DNA of 23,942 nt from Gnetum montanum (GCA_015680685.1 MNCI01018185.1:1-23942); one strand, 5' to 3'. Positions 1-10,230 are shown, counted from the stretch's first letter. The notes: generated from the letters alone by a model not told the origin. Made by a program: numbers and translations.

Positions 1-50
1 GTTACGGATTGAATCCTATTGGTATCTATTGAGGTGAAACCCTTATACTA
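1..50 (+). repeat. 3' end of 5' LTR
   Basis: This segment aligns without gaps to 2828-2877, the end of the downstream LTR, and lies three bases before the primer-binding site. Its terminal TACTA corresponds to CACCA in the 3' copy, so the original LTR probably ended in CA and this end has mutated. The rest of this LTR is outside the window. Confidence 0.85.
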
Positions 51-53
51 GAT

Positions 54-65
54 TGGTATCAGAGC
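54..65 (+). other. Primer-binding site (initiator tRNA-Met type)
   Basis: TGGTATCAGAGC is the usual plant LTR-retrotransposon primer-binding site, complementary to the 3' end of initiator tRNA-Met. It starts three bases after the end of the 5' LTR, where minus-strand DNA synthesis should prime. Confidence 0.93.
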
Positions 66-183
66 CAAGGTTTAGAGGTTTCCACACTTTTATGTTGAAG
101 CTTGTTGTCTTCTTTGAATAAAAGGAACATTGTTGTGGATATTTGTGTTTTTGCTTTTGGATATCATTCTTCTTGCTTTAGGT

Positions 184-1563
184 ATGGCTTCAAGGAAGAA
201 GACATATCAAGAGCTTCAATAAGAGCTTCAAGAGTTTAGGGAATCCTTTAAAGCTTTTGTGGCTAAGATGCAAGAAGTTATTTCCAAAGTAAAGGTCCAC
301 AAGCATCAAGATTTTATATGAACTTTAGAAAGGAATATGAAGAAATTCAAGACTAACATGGGAAATATTTTGAGGAGAATTGATAGAATATCTTCTAGCC
401 ATTAAGAAGGAAAGGAAGATGAAGGGTCTAATGAATTAGATATCAATGAGAAAAAGAGTTCTCAAGTATCTCTTATTGAGCAAAGGAGTGCTCAATACTT
501 GAAGGTTTCAAGGGAGGGAACCAAGAGCTTCATAAAAGGGACCAAGAGATCTTCAATGTCCAACATGGTGTATGTTTCTAATTAATGAGATTTCCTACCT
601 CATGAGTCATGAGAGGTAAAGGGCCAAAGCTAAGAGAGTGACAAAGATCAAGGACCATCTTCAAGGAGGATCAAGGGCAACACTAGAAGGTATGATACTC
701 ATTATGTTTGCAATTGTTCTACACTTTATGGTAAGGGAAAGGAGATTCTAAGTCATGGTGAGACTATCTCATGGGAGAGAGGTGAGTCTTTTGGCCAAGG
801 TATGTGGAATAATGATTACTTTGATGGTGTTTTTGATGCATATGATGTTAAAACTATGGAGGAGAGTTTACCTTTTGATTTGGTACCTCCAAAGTGGGAT
901 GAAGAGCCTATTGATGATTCCTGTAAAGAGGAGAAGCCATTGGAATTGGGAAATCCTATTTGGAATCATGAACCTTCAAGCTTTGATGAGATTGGACAGC
1001 CACATGTTGAAGATCAAGTTGAACCAAAGATGGATGGGAGAAGTCATGAAGAGGTAAGTAAGGATGAGCTTTACCTTATCGATGGCAGTAACATCTCTCA
1101 TGTTGAAGCTAGTGTAATGGATGATACTTTTTCACTTCATCTTAGTAGTGGTTTTTTCAATGGTAATGATGAGCATCATGACCATTGTGATGATTGTGAT
1201 GAGACTGAGGGTCATATTGTGACTTTTGATGCCACTACTAGTAAGAGGAAGACTAATAATGGTGAATTATTTGATGATGATGGCTATTCGAATAGTCATT
1301 ATGAGAAGGTCATTATTAATGTAAGTGAAGAAATTGATAATGATGTGATTTTGCAAAATTTGGAGATGCTTTCTACTAATTATAGTAATGATAAATTTGT
1401 GAAGTGTAATGATGGATTTGATTGTCTTGGTTGTAAAATGGAAGTGCAGCATAAAGGTAATCTACATGGTGGCAATGAAAGGAAGCTAAGTAGTAGTCTT
1501 TCAAACACCAAGAAGAAGAAGGTGAAGAAGAGGGAAAAAAGCAAAGAAAGGATATTGGATTAA
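184..1563 (+). pseudogene. Degenerate gag-position ORF with a long intact 3' part
   Basis: The frame opens with ATG at 184 (MASRKKTYQELQ), about 120 bp after the primer-binding site, where gag normally starts. It has stops at 220, 319, 403, 583, 586, 610 and 631, then is open from 634 to the TAA at 1561. The same frame holds throughout, so about 459 codons look like one ancestral protein. The N-terminal part is charged and Lys/Glu-rich, suggesting coiled coil. The open part (about 309 codons, first in-frame ATG at 802, which would give 253 residues) is acidic with many Asp, Glu, His and Asn. It ends in a Lys-rich tail containing TKKKKVKKREK. I see no CCHC zinc knuckle and no protease or polymerase motif. 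The protein family is not recognised. It may be a derived gag or a captured sequence carried by the non-autonomous element. Confidence 0.6.
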
Positions 1564-1842
1564 GAAAGCCTAATCCTTTTTCTTTTTCTTATTCATTATT
1601 TATTGTAGGTTTGAGTCATCATGGGGATGTAAGGAAAGCATTCCAAGAAGATACTCAAATAAAGAAAGCATGGTGGGGCATGAAGACAAGCCCCATGAGC
1701 AAGGGATGCTCAAAACCAAAACCTCCAATGATATTTATTCTCATGTTTGTAACGCACTGAGTCATGATTATTGTGATGCTCTTAAGTCATGGGGGCATGG
1801 TGCCTTCTAGCTTGTGAAAGGTTCATGAAGCACAACATTTTT
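1564..1842 (+). other. Non-coding 3' part of the element's internal region
   Basis: Between the end of the long frame and the polypurine tract there is no open frame of note. The sequence begins with a T-rich stretch and then becomes purine-rich. It occupies the place of pol in an autonomous element, but no pol motif is visible. Confidence 0.5.
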
Positions 1843-1855
1843 AAGGGTGGGAGAG
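1843..1855 (+). other. Polypurine tract
   Basis: AAGGGTGGGAGAG lies just upstream of the 3' LTR start, where the plus-strand primer of LTR retrotransposons is expected. Four bases (CTAG) separate it from the TG at 1860 taken as the LTR start, so the LTR boundary could be a few bases off. Confidence 0.7.
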
Positions 1856-2083
1856 CTAGTGTAGGGATACCTCTTCTGATTCCCTTATTCCACCCTACAT
1901 GTTATGTATCTTTTTTAGTTGACTTTGTTAGGAATGATTCTTGGATATTTTGACATGTTTGGAGGTGTTTTTGGCTTATTTTGATGAGTTTAGGAGGTTC
2001 CAATATCTATGGGGACTTGTTGGGAGGCATCCAGAGGCTTCTAGCATCAAAACAAGCATTTTTATTTTTGGCACCTTCAGGAT

Positions 2084-2217
2084 AGACGTCTTCCCAAGAA
2101 GATAGACATCTTTCCAAAGACATCTCCTTGAAGTAAAGATGTCCCAAGTCCATAGAATATGTCTACAAAAAATAGTAGATGTCTCTCCCAAGAGTAGGGT
2201 TTTCATAAGAGATGTCT
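2084..2217 (+). promoter_or_regulatory. Six GACGTC-like sites in the LTR U3
   Basis: One perfect palindrome AGACGTCT (2084) is followed by AGACATCT (2104, 2118), AGATGTCC (2137) and AGATGTCT (2177, 2210). All are one or two transitions from AGACGTCT. GACGTC carries the ACGT core bound by plant bZIP factors (C-box type). The array sits about 180-310 bp upstream of the TATA box, as an LTR enhancer would. Function is inferred. Confidence 0.45.
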
Positions 2218-2397
2218 ACATGAAGCCAAAGCTATCCCAAATGCATGAGGAAACTTTTGAAAATGCTTGTTCTAATTCAGAAAACAACCAAAGCAAGATG
2301 GAAACAGCCAGGGAGAAGGTGAGAAGACTTGGGAAACATCTAAAGAACCTCATGTTGAGTTGAGGAAAGGTTTCTAAGTTTTTACCTTCCAATTGCT

Positions 2398-2405
2398 TAT
2401 AAATA
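2398..2405 (+). promoter_or_regulatory. LTR TATA box
   Basis: TATAAATA lies in the middle of the 3' LTR, downstream of the GACGTC-like array. It is the likely U3 promoter, with transcription expected to start around 2430. Confidence 0.6.
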
Positions 2406-2877
2406 TTGATGTAATTCACCATTGTAATTGCCATAGTGCTAAAGTGCTGAAGTGCCAAGGGTCAAAGTGCAAACATTGAAGGCCAAACATCCCAACAAAG
2501 GGCAAGAGAGAGAGCTCTTAGGGGAAGAGAGCTTGTGTAAGAACAAAGCTTGTGCAAGGAAGTTGAGTGAGAGGTAAGGAAAAGCACTTGAGAGAGATTA
2601 GGAGAATCTCTTGTAAGTGTCTTGTCTTGAGCTTGGGCTCCATTATGAGAAATTGAGGTTTAAGAGGGGATAAGTATGACATATAAGATCCTTGGGAGAG
2701 TTGTGAGTTGAGCTTGGCTCCTCATCTTTGATGCATTTTCTCTGTATTTGAGAAATATCTTAATATAAGGAAGATTTTCTCCATTTTATTGTGTTATTCT
2801 TATTTTCTAAGCTAGATCTACTTGGAAGTTGTGGATTGGGTCCTATTGGTATCTATTGAGGTGCAACCCTTGCACCA

Positions 2878-4499
2878 TTTAGTTAAACCAAAATTTCTCC
2901 TTAGCTCATTGATATGGAAAATATGCTTTAATAATCCTTTTCAAAATCAAATCAATCCTCTTTTCTTGAAGTGAAGGTTTTCTTTTTAGATTTCAATTGT
3001 TTGTTCCAATTCTTGTTACATAGAAACTAATTCATAAGCTTTGTAATGCCATTTTGATGAGATCAACTTAACTTATAATCAAAAAACATGAATTTGGGCC
3101 AGTAAGCTCTATTCCTTATGTCTAACATAGTCATTTCACACAACACCCAACTCAATTTGAAAAACCTAGCTCTTCAATTTTATGAATAAAAAGTCAAAAA
3201 ATTTAGGAGGGTTTTCTTTGATCATTTTAAAAAATGGTGTCATATTCTCTATTAAGACTTGTTCCAAAATTTCTTTCTTGGGACTTGTTGTTCCAGAAAC
3301 TCAATGCTTCAAATCCTAGCTCATTTCTACATTGGGTTCCAATTTAAAAAGGGGAACTTAACCTTTGCTTCATGACAAAAATGTTATCACTAATTACATT
3401 TATGAAAAGAAAGTGCAAGCTAACATGAATTTCACATTTAACATTTTTGTAAATATTTCTTTTTGATACTTTACTTTTATCTAGGGCTTGCTTTCTTTTA
3501 CTGGCAGTGCAAGAAGAATCGAGCCCATCATCATATTTTATGGATGTTCCATGAAAATGGCACATTGTTGTAACAACACCTACAAATATCTCCATTTGAA
3601 TTGCTCATCTTAATGAAAGATAAAAGTGAGTTCAAGATAATATGAATCTATGTGAACATATGAAATCCTTATTTTTATTAGTTCACTTTAATTTTCTTTA
3701 ATGTATGTTTTGTCATTACCTTCATTAATATCATGTACATGTGGGAAATTTACTTTATGTGTTAAAGGCGTGTTTAATCAATTAAGTCTTATGTGTGTGT
3801 TTTAAGAATACTATATGTCTTGAAATGCTTAATTGTAATGAACTCTAATAAAATCAACTAACTAGTATATAGTGACACCATCCCTAACAATGACACTAAT
3901 GATGAGCACCAAGATTTCCTAATGTTCAACCATATAAGTCACAAGCCTACATACATGAACAAATCATAATCCATGGATGGGATAATATTATATGCTAGCA
4001 TATTGATAGTAGATTCATGATCATTGTCTTTTGACTAAAGTTTGTGAGGGCTAAGATGTATGAATTAACTCTTGCTAAAGTACATGATCAATTGATGTTG
4101 GTTAGCTGTTAATATGCCAAGATAAAACATAATGTAATGAATGTAACATTTATTTACTAAAGGGAACTGAGAATGGAATGCTAAACATGCCTACAACAAT
4201 AAGCATATAGTCTTGACTTTTTGTACACACCTTGGGCTAGTATAATTGTCATTGGGATTACCAAGTAACTTTGCTACTGGGCAAACCAAACAAAGCTACT
4301 ATTAGGTTACCAAATGATTATACATTATGCATGAAACTAGTCATACTTATCCCTCTAAATAATTAACAAACATAGGAAATGTAACTTGCATAAGGAAATA
4401 TAAAAGACATTGGAAAAGTGTATAACATAGAAAGTAACTCTACCAATGCTAGTCTCAAGCCTAGATATGAAAGGAGGAAGGTAAGCGTCAACTTAGTAG
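2878..4499. other. AT-rich spacer, no gene seen
   Basis: Both strands are full of stops, and the short open frames (for example 3344-3595 on the minus strand) have no recognisable domain. The composition fits decayed repeat sequence. I could not assign any family. Confidence 0.5.
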
Positions 4500-5190
4500 T
4501 CAATTGTAAAACCTTATCAAATCGCATGAATGTATCAGACAATTAATTTGGATTTATGACAAAGAGATCTATTATGGAGGCTATTGTTGTAATACAACAA
4601 TTGATGGAGAAATTCAAATAACATAAAAAAATCTACATATGATCTTCATTGACTTGGAAAAAGCATATGACAAAGAGTTTAGAGATATTATTTTGTGGGC
4701 CTTATAGAGAAAAAACATCATTCATAAATATATTAAAGTGATTCAAGACATGTATAAAGGAGGTGCCACTAAAATTAGAATAATTTGTAGAAGAACATAT
4801 GAATTTCCAATCATAGTACATCTCCATCAAGGGTTTACAATTAGCCCTTACTTATTTACCATTATTATGGTTGAATCAATAAATAAGATATAAGATGAGA
4901 TCCATTAGTGTCTACTATTTCCAAATGATATTGTGTTGGTGGATACAACTCAAGAAAATATTACTTCCAATATATAAAAATGGAGACATGCTTCAAAATC
5001 AAAAGACTTAAAAATTATTAGAATTAAAACAGAATATATGGAATGCATTTCTAATAACAACATAAATAGTAATTAAATAGAAGTAACAATTCAATGAGAA
5101 AAAGTCTCTCACAACAAATAGTTTGGCTACTTAGGATCAATCCTTCAAGAGTTCAAGTAAAGGTTTGACCAAAGGTAACTTTGAAATGAT
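4500..5190 (+). pseudogene. Dead RTE-type LINE reverse transcriptase fragment
   Basis: Conceptual translation shows the order typical of plant RTE-clade LINE reverse transcriptases. There is a degenerate NQFGFM-like segment near 4540. Next comes MEAIVVIQQLMEKFK. Motif A follows as IFIDLEKAYD (4642-4671), then HQGFTISPYLFTI with the B-type motif. A motif C equivalent reads F-P-N-D near 4918-4929, and a YLGSI segment lies near 5130. In-frame stops begin at TAG 4705 and continue, and a frame change is needed upstream of motif A. The first catalytic Asp of the usual FADD is Asn, so the enzyme is inactive on two counts. Boundaries are approximate and both ends of the element have decayed. Confidence 0.85.
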
Positions 5191-5658
5191 AGTGGGCTTG
5201 TATTTATAAGCATGACCACAACCCACTTCATCACATCTACATCATCATAGAATGAGCTATAATATTATAGTTATGATATTATATGTGTTATGTATATTTT
5301 GATTGATCAATAATGTTTGATAATCATATCAATGGACGTGTGAGTTCAAAACATGTATGGTAAGTTAGAAAAAAATACTCATTGCTCCTAGACTATAATA
5401 GAATATACATCCTAATTAATTATATTAATTAATTAATTTTTAAATTTTAAATTATTTTATTAAATGGGTGAACAATATTCTGATCATACACTTCACTATG
5501 GACTAAAGCATACATAATAGAGCTTTTACATGTTCAAGTAGAAAGATAACGATATGCGATTGTCAAATAACCTCTTAGGCAATGACATTAGTATCATCCA
5601 TGGGTTACAATATAGCTTAGCATAATGCTTGGAGGTTGTATGGTGGAGTATTGGGCAT

Positions 5659-5739
5659 GCTCATCACTCATCACTATGTATCTTAATAAAAACTAAANCT
5701 GCTCATCACTCATCACTATGTCTCTTAATAAAAACTAAA
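5659..5739 (+). repeat. 42-bp tandem duplication flanking an N
   Basis: A unit beginning GCTCATCACTCATCACTATG and ending AAAAACTAAA occurs twice, at 5659 and 5701. The copies differ by a TATCTT/TCTCTT substitution. The only N in the window (5698) sits at the junction. This may be a true duplication, or an overlap of the same sequence that was not merged in assembly. Confidence 0.8.
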
Positions 5740-6393
5740 TTTTCTCTTCTTAATTTTTCAAAATCAATTATGAAGTTCTACACCTAAATAAATATCTTCA
5801 CAAATGAGCTTTCTTTTCTATGTTGTGGAGTTTAACCTCTCTTCAATGCTTAACATGTAATGTATTCTTAATTTTTTTTATATTATTAAGATTATTTTTG
5901 GGGTTTGACATCTCTCCCCTTTAAAGGAGTGGACATAAGTAAACATTTAGTTATAGGTTTTTAAAATAATTTAATAATATTAAAAGGAAAATTCTACAAG
6001 TTGAATGTTGAACTATAAAAGTAGCAAGCAAGATGTTAGAAATAGTAAAGGAAAACTTGGAGTTATGTATTATATTCATTCACCTATAGACTCAATGCTC
6101 ATATCACAAAGGAGGGGTCATGGGAGGGTTCATAGATGAATAAAAGTCTAAAATATTTCATGAGTGGATACATTGAAACCTAGGTCTTAGAACTTGAGAA
6201 ACAATCACCCTACCATGATGATGTGCTAGGTAATTTTTTAAAGGGAAGATAACTCAAGGTTGGCAGTACAATCCTTACCCACATAATATGGTACATGTGA
6301 CCGACTAACGAAAAGGATTCCACCATAAGGTTACTCCACTATTGCCACACCCAAAAGTGAAAGCAAGAAAACCAAGAGATGAGATGTACTAGG

Positions 6394-6481
6394 TAAATGT
6401 TTTAAATAGTTTGATTATATTCAAAAAAATTAAACTTGATTTATTTTAGCATATAAATGTTTTAGATAGTTTGATTATATT
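6394..6481 (+). repeat. Two 28-bp direct copies, 60 bp apart
   Basis: The sequence TAAATGTTTTAAATAGTTTG at 6394 recurs at 6454 with one change (TTTAGATAG), and both continue into ATTATAT. No function is apparent. Confidence 0.75.
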
Positions 6482-6537
6482 TTTTAAAAAACATTAGATA
6501 ATGAACTTTCCAAAAAATTTACATCATAATTGCATCT

Positions 6538-7104
6538 AATAAGGTGTTTACCTAGTGGTAAGACTCTTGATTTGAAAGCTTTTGGTGGGCAATGCTAAGT
6601 TATATATCTTAGGGTATACCTCTATGTCCCCAAGAATACACATTTTTCAAATGTGAAGTGTGTTCTGAAAGCATAGAAGATGAGAGTGTGTTCCAATATG
6701 CAAAAAATATGCTATGAAAACACCTTTTGCTTCACAAAAAATATAGAACCATATCAATGTGCTAGAAACCATATTTATGTGATACAACTATGCTATGGAA
6801 GGAACCATCTTTATGCAAGGTATCTAAAAATAAATGAAACTATATCATTGTGTTAGTAAATTGATGAAACTATATCATTGTGGTAGAAACTATTACATTT
6901 ATGATTTATGGCTAATATTATATAAATTCAAAAAAATACAAACTCATCTCCTTTGCATATTTTCGAACATTTTTTGAATAGCCTCACATTTTGGAACTTG
7001 TTTTAAAATGTGTTTTCGTGTTCTTGACATTTTTGCATTCTTGTCTCCCTTAATGCATAGGTATACCTATATTACAATTATTTTGGGGTTCCAATACCCC
7101 ACAT
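6538..7104 (+). repeat. SINE-like repeat, copy A, interrupted
   Basis: Segments 6538-6625 and 7060-7104 together match the reverse complement of 22812-22948. An A-box-like TTACCTAGTGG is kept near 6548. The stretch that holds the B box in the other copy (about 19 bp) is deleted, so polymerase III promotion should be lost. The two segments are separated by an insertion of 434 bp. Confidence 0.65.
6613..7072. mobile_element. 434-bp insertion of unknown type, flanked by 13-bp repeats
   Basis: GGTATACCTCTAT at 6613-6625 and GGTATACCTATAT at 7060-7072 match at 12 of 13 positions and flank the inserted segment. The related copy at 22812-22948 is continuous across this point, so it serves as a paralogous empty site. 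The insert has no obvious terminal inverted repeats, A tail or coding frame. It contains a 30-bp-period repeat (TGAAACTATATCATTGTG at 6835 and 6865). A 13-bp target duplication would fit LINE-type or SINE-type insertion, but the family is unknown. Confidence 0.6.
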
Positions 7105-7480
7105 CATAATTACATGTAAATGGAGGGAATAAAAGTAATGAAAAATGTAAATGGATAACCTTTACCTTATGATTGAAGTTGGGGGAAAAAACACTCAAAG
7201 TGAATTAATGTGTGAATTTGACACATATTTACACATTTTTAGGTATTTTTCTCCATAAAATATGTGCAAAATTCCATTTTAAAAAATAAGTAAAATTATG
7301 GTAAATTGTCATAGATAGTGTATTAAATATATATGTAATATATTATTCGATACATGTAATATGTTGTTGGTTTGATATATACCTGTTAATTTTTTAAAGT
7401 CAAAACCGCAATCATGAGGAGAATTGAAGCTAACTTAATGTGTGTATGCTTTCACACTCTATACTGTCTTCTCCAACTAA
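7105..7480. other. AT-rich spacer
   Basis: I see no gene or named repeat here. Short ATATAT-rich stretches lie near 7325-7380. Confidence 0.4.
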
Positions 7481-8373
7481 GGCTTCATCAAAGTTTTCCT
7501 AAACATAAGCCTTTTTGGAAAAACATCCATCCTATTAATTGGATTTTCTCTCCTCATTCTATCTCCATTCCTGGTTCCTATGTATTTAAAAGCATATGAA
7601 AGGCTTGGAAAGTTCTCCACCATCATATTAATTGGTCTAATATCCATCTTAACCCTACTCTCCTTCCCATGCTTTGCCCTTGGTGGTTACCCTTGACCCC
7701 CGCCCCTCTTGCCATTACTAATGCAAGATTAGCCATTATTTGGTACCCGAAGGGAGTGATTTCCCTTAATTGTCTTCTGTCTTGCTAATGAATGGATTTC
7801 TTGGGAAGCGTTTGAAAACCTATATGGAGCTTCGAAAGCAATGCGGCTTTGCTTCCACCAAATACATACATTTCTTCATCAATCATTACACCTAGATGGC
7901 ACTATCCAAGGTCTATTTCATGGCCTCTATTGGTCCGATGGGTCAAAAATTTTTCCTTATCGGCCACATGTTCCCTTCCAATTGCTACACGATTCTTCCG
8001 AAGTCATTCTACGCCTTGGAATAAACAAGAATTAGAGGATTTTTGGATCTCTCTTTTCAACCAAATTTGGCATGCTTTTTGGCTTTGCCCATTTGCTCAG
8101 CATGCTTGGGAATGGGCTTCTAAGGTTTTTCCCTCATGCACTCTTACACAAGAGGCCGTAATGTTTGGTTTCTTACCTATCAGGTCCAAAAACTCTCATT
8201 TCCTATGGAAGATCCTTAGGCCCATCATCTTATATAATATTTGGAAACGTAGATGTACCACAATTATTTCAAACTCCTTACAATTATTTATTTTGGAAAA
8301 AATGCAAATTCTTAGGCATGTTCACTTCCAAATTATATTTCAAGCCCCAAAATTCAAGATGAATGCTAACTAG
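7481..8373 (+). pseudogene. Dead L1-type LINE fragment, C-terminal zinc-binding region
   Basis: Translation in shifting frames gives the C-terminal region found after the reverse transcriptase of plant L1-type LINEs (zf-RVT type). Around 7676 a PWWLPLTPAPLAI segment appears. From 7849 an open frame of 174 codons reaches 8373. It contains IWHAFWLCPFAQHAWEWASK (Cys at 8086, His at 8071) followed by FLWKILRPIILYNIWKRR, matching the usual pattern 'C-P-x-A-x-x-x-W...W-x-x-x-x-W-x-x-R'. At least one frame change separates 7414-7599 from 7849-8373. No polymerase core is seen, so this is a truncated, inactive remnant. The left boundary is uncertain. Confidence 0.7.
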
Positions 8374-10180
8374 TTGTTTTTCTTATTGCAGCCAAGGAGT
8401 CATATTGAAGATCCAAATAATCACCATCATCAAGCCTCACTTCAAAAGAAAGTCTCCTAATTAAGCCACAGTTTTCTACACCATTTGGCCTTTTTCCTCT
8501 TTCTTCCACCTTTGTTCTCATTCGACAATCCACATCCTGGAAAAGATACACACATTGCAGCAGCGAATGGTTGATATCTGGAATGCATTTCCACACCCTG
8601 TGGAATGCTTAATTTAACATGTTTCCTAGATAATAGTCTCACTCAACACGGTTTCTCTTCCTCCTTTCCTCAATCTATATGTCTTGAAGTAGCTTATGTA
8701 CTAAATTTTGTTTCACACTCTATACCATCAACAAAAGGTCTTATACCCCACAAGTTCTATATATATCCATTGTAAAAAATAGTTTCGTCATAATTTGGAC
8801 TGTGACACCACGTCATGGGGAAAATGCATGATGGGTGTTGGTGACACGTCAAATTCATATCATAGAGCGATTTGTCCATTACCCATCATAACGATGAAAG
8901 AAAATCAAAATTACGATCATTTTACAGCTTATTATCACCTGTCAAAAGCTACAAACATTCAGCACATTCACTGTAGCTAATACATCATTTAATGTAGTCT
9001 TTAAGGAAGAATTTCCATGATCGAAAATGACTCCACTCAACGGATTAAAATGTGAATCCAAGTCAGAATTGACCATGATTACCAAATCTGTGCTTTAAAA
9101 AGTAGGTGTCCTAACATGCGGCAATGTTATATATCAATTCTGCATAAAAGTGGATGGCTGGCAGAAAATCAGGCACTAGCTACTCTTCTATTTTCGGTCT
9201 CTTGTCCACGAAGCAAAACAATGAACAATGGTTTGATTGCAACATTTCCAACTTTTTCAAGGCCAAGTTAGCCATCATTGAAAGAGAAACCTTATCTATA
9301 CCAAACTGAAACTTTATTTGCCGGCCGACGTTGAACCTGCTGCAGGATAAGATTTGACCATTCAACGCATTTTTCCAACAAAACAACTATACCAAAAAGA
9401 CTTTATCAAAAGCTAAATACTAACTGTGATCTACATATTTTGCAAAAACAGCGAAGCATCTGGCATGGTAGGGTATGGCAAAGTGGTAACAATTTTGGCT
9501 GAGCAGGTGAACAAGTTTCTGGAATCTCTGCAGCTCAAGCTATTCCCGATTCTTCTTTTTAAATCTCTGATCTGTTGGCCAATACAGGAAATTTCCCTGG
9601 AAGAAGGGTTTCGAATGGCCATATTTGTTTTTTATCTTTCCCAAGTCAATGCTATTCAAAAGTCTCCGGACCCAATTCTTCGGTTGAATTAGAACACCGC
9701 GTGATTTGAATTTGGTTTGACAGCGGCCGTTGCAGAGATCCATTTGCAATAAATAATTGAGGTGGCCATGGCGGTAGAAGGAAAAAGCAGCAGCATGTGA
9801 TGCCGGTTTATCAGCTGCTGAGCCAGCCAAAAAAATATTCAACGAGGAAATTCATGGATTAGGCGGCCTCAGTTGGTTGTTGTAGGTTCTGCTGCCGCTT
9901 CTGGAATATTAACAGAACCCACGGTACACGTTGTTGTTATCATTTTCTGCGAAAGTTGCAGAGGACGCTTCTGATGTGGCCTGCTTGTGTCAGTCGGAGC
10001 TGAGCTGTTGTCTGCTCTTTTTTCGATTGCAGAAGATTCTCACACAGTTTTCTTTATGTCGGTTTCGGGCAGCCGTAATGATTTTGTCAATTCGGTGACT
10101 GCAACGGTTCCTGAGAGATCGGGATCAATCGTCTCTGAGCTATATTTCTCCTCTGCTTTTGCTTTCCCGGACTGAACTGG
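8374..10180. other. Intergenic region upstream of the TOL gene
   Basis: No supported gene. The part after about 9300 is richer in GC and CpG (GCCGGCCGACG near 9319, GCGGCCG near 9722) than the spacer before it, as expected near an active promoter. Short open frames on both strands (for example 9540-9842 minus, 9426-9692 plus) carry no domain I recognise. Confidence 0.45.
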
Positions 10181-10230
10181 ACCCATGATAAAAACCCATA
10201 ACCACCATTACTGCAGCTTAATACGATTGC
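10180..10230 (+). promoter_or_regulatory. Putative TOL core promoter
   Basis: ATGATAAAAACCC around 10183-10195 is a weak TATA-like element. Downstream, from about 10215, begins a leader without any ATG. The transcription start is therefore guessed near 10215-10235. No strong TATAAA box is present, and a TATA-less start nearby is equally possible. Confidence 0.3.

Larger units (their letters stand above)
1..2877 (+). mobile_element. Non-autonomous LTR retrotransposon, 5' end cut by window
   Basis: The last 50 bp of the 5' LTR (1-50) recur at the end of the 3' LTR (2828-2877) with 8 differences, 7 of them transitions. A primer-binding site follows the 5' LTR, and a polypurine tract precedes the 3' LTR. 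The internal region is only about 1.8 kb and shows no protease, reverse transcriptase, RNase H or integrase. By established classes this resembles a LARD or TR-GAG-like derivative that would depend on an autonomous partner for its enzymes. The roughly 16% divergence over the visible LTR ends suggests an old insertion. The left boundary and target-site duplication lie outside the window. Superfamily (Ty3 or Copia) cannot be assigned without pol. Confidence 0.85.
1860..2877 (+). repeat. 3' LTR, about 1018 bp
   Basis: It starts TGTAGGGATACC after the polypurine tract and ends CACCA at 2877, matching the canonical TG...CA form. Its last 50 bp match the 5' LTR end at 1-50. Within it lie an array of GACGTC-like sites (2084-2217) and a TATA box (2398-2405). 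This implies U3 of about 560 bp and R-U5 of about 450 bp. Short open frames inside it are incidental. Confidence 0.8.
5191..6537. other. AT-rich spacer with short tandem duplications
   Basis: No gene is visible. It contains long A/T runs (for example 5410-5465), a tandem duplication around the ambiguous base at 5698, an inverted AT-rich pair (about 5879-5888 and 5972-5981), and a 60-bp-period repeat at 6394-6481. Confidence 0.5.

Noticed and set aside
3344-3595. 83-codon minus-strand open frame as a gene fragment
   Set aside because: No motif is recognisable and the surrounding sequence is full of stops.
5872-5995. AT-rich inverted repeat resembling a small MITE (ATATTATTAA / TTAATAATAT)
   Set aside because: The arms are low complexity, no target duplication is evident, and similar pairs are expected by chance in this composition.
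9540-9842. 100-codon minus-strand open frame upstream of the TOL gene
   Set aside because: No domain, no splice continuity and no codon pattern beyond chance. It overlaps an equally open plus-strand frame.
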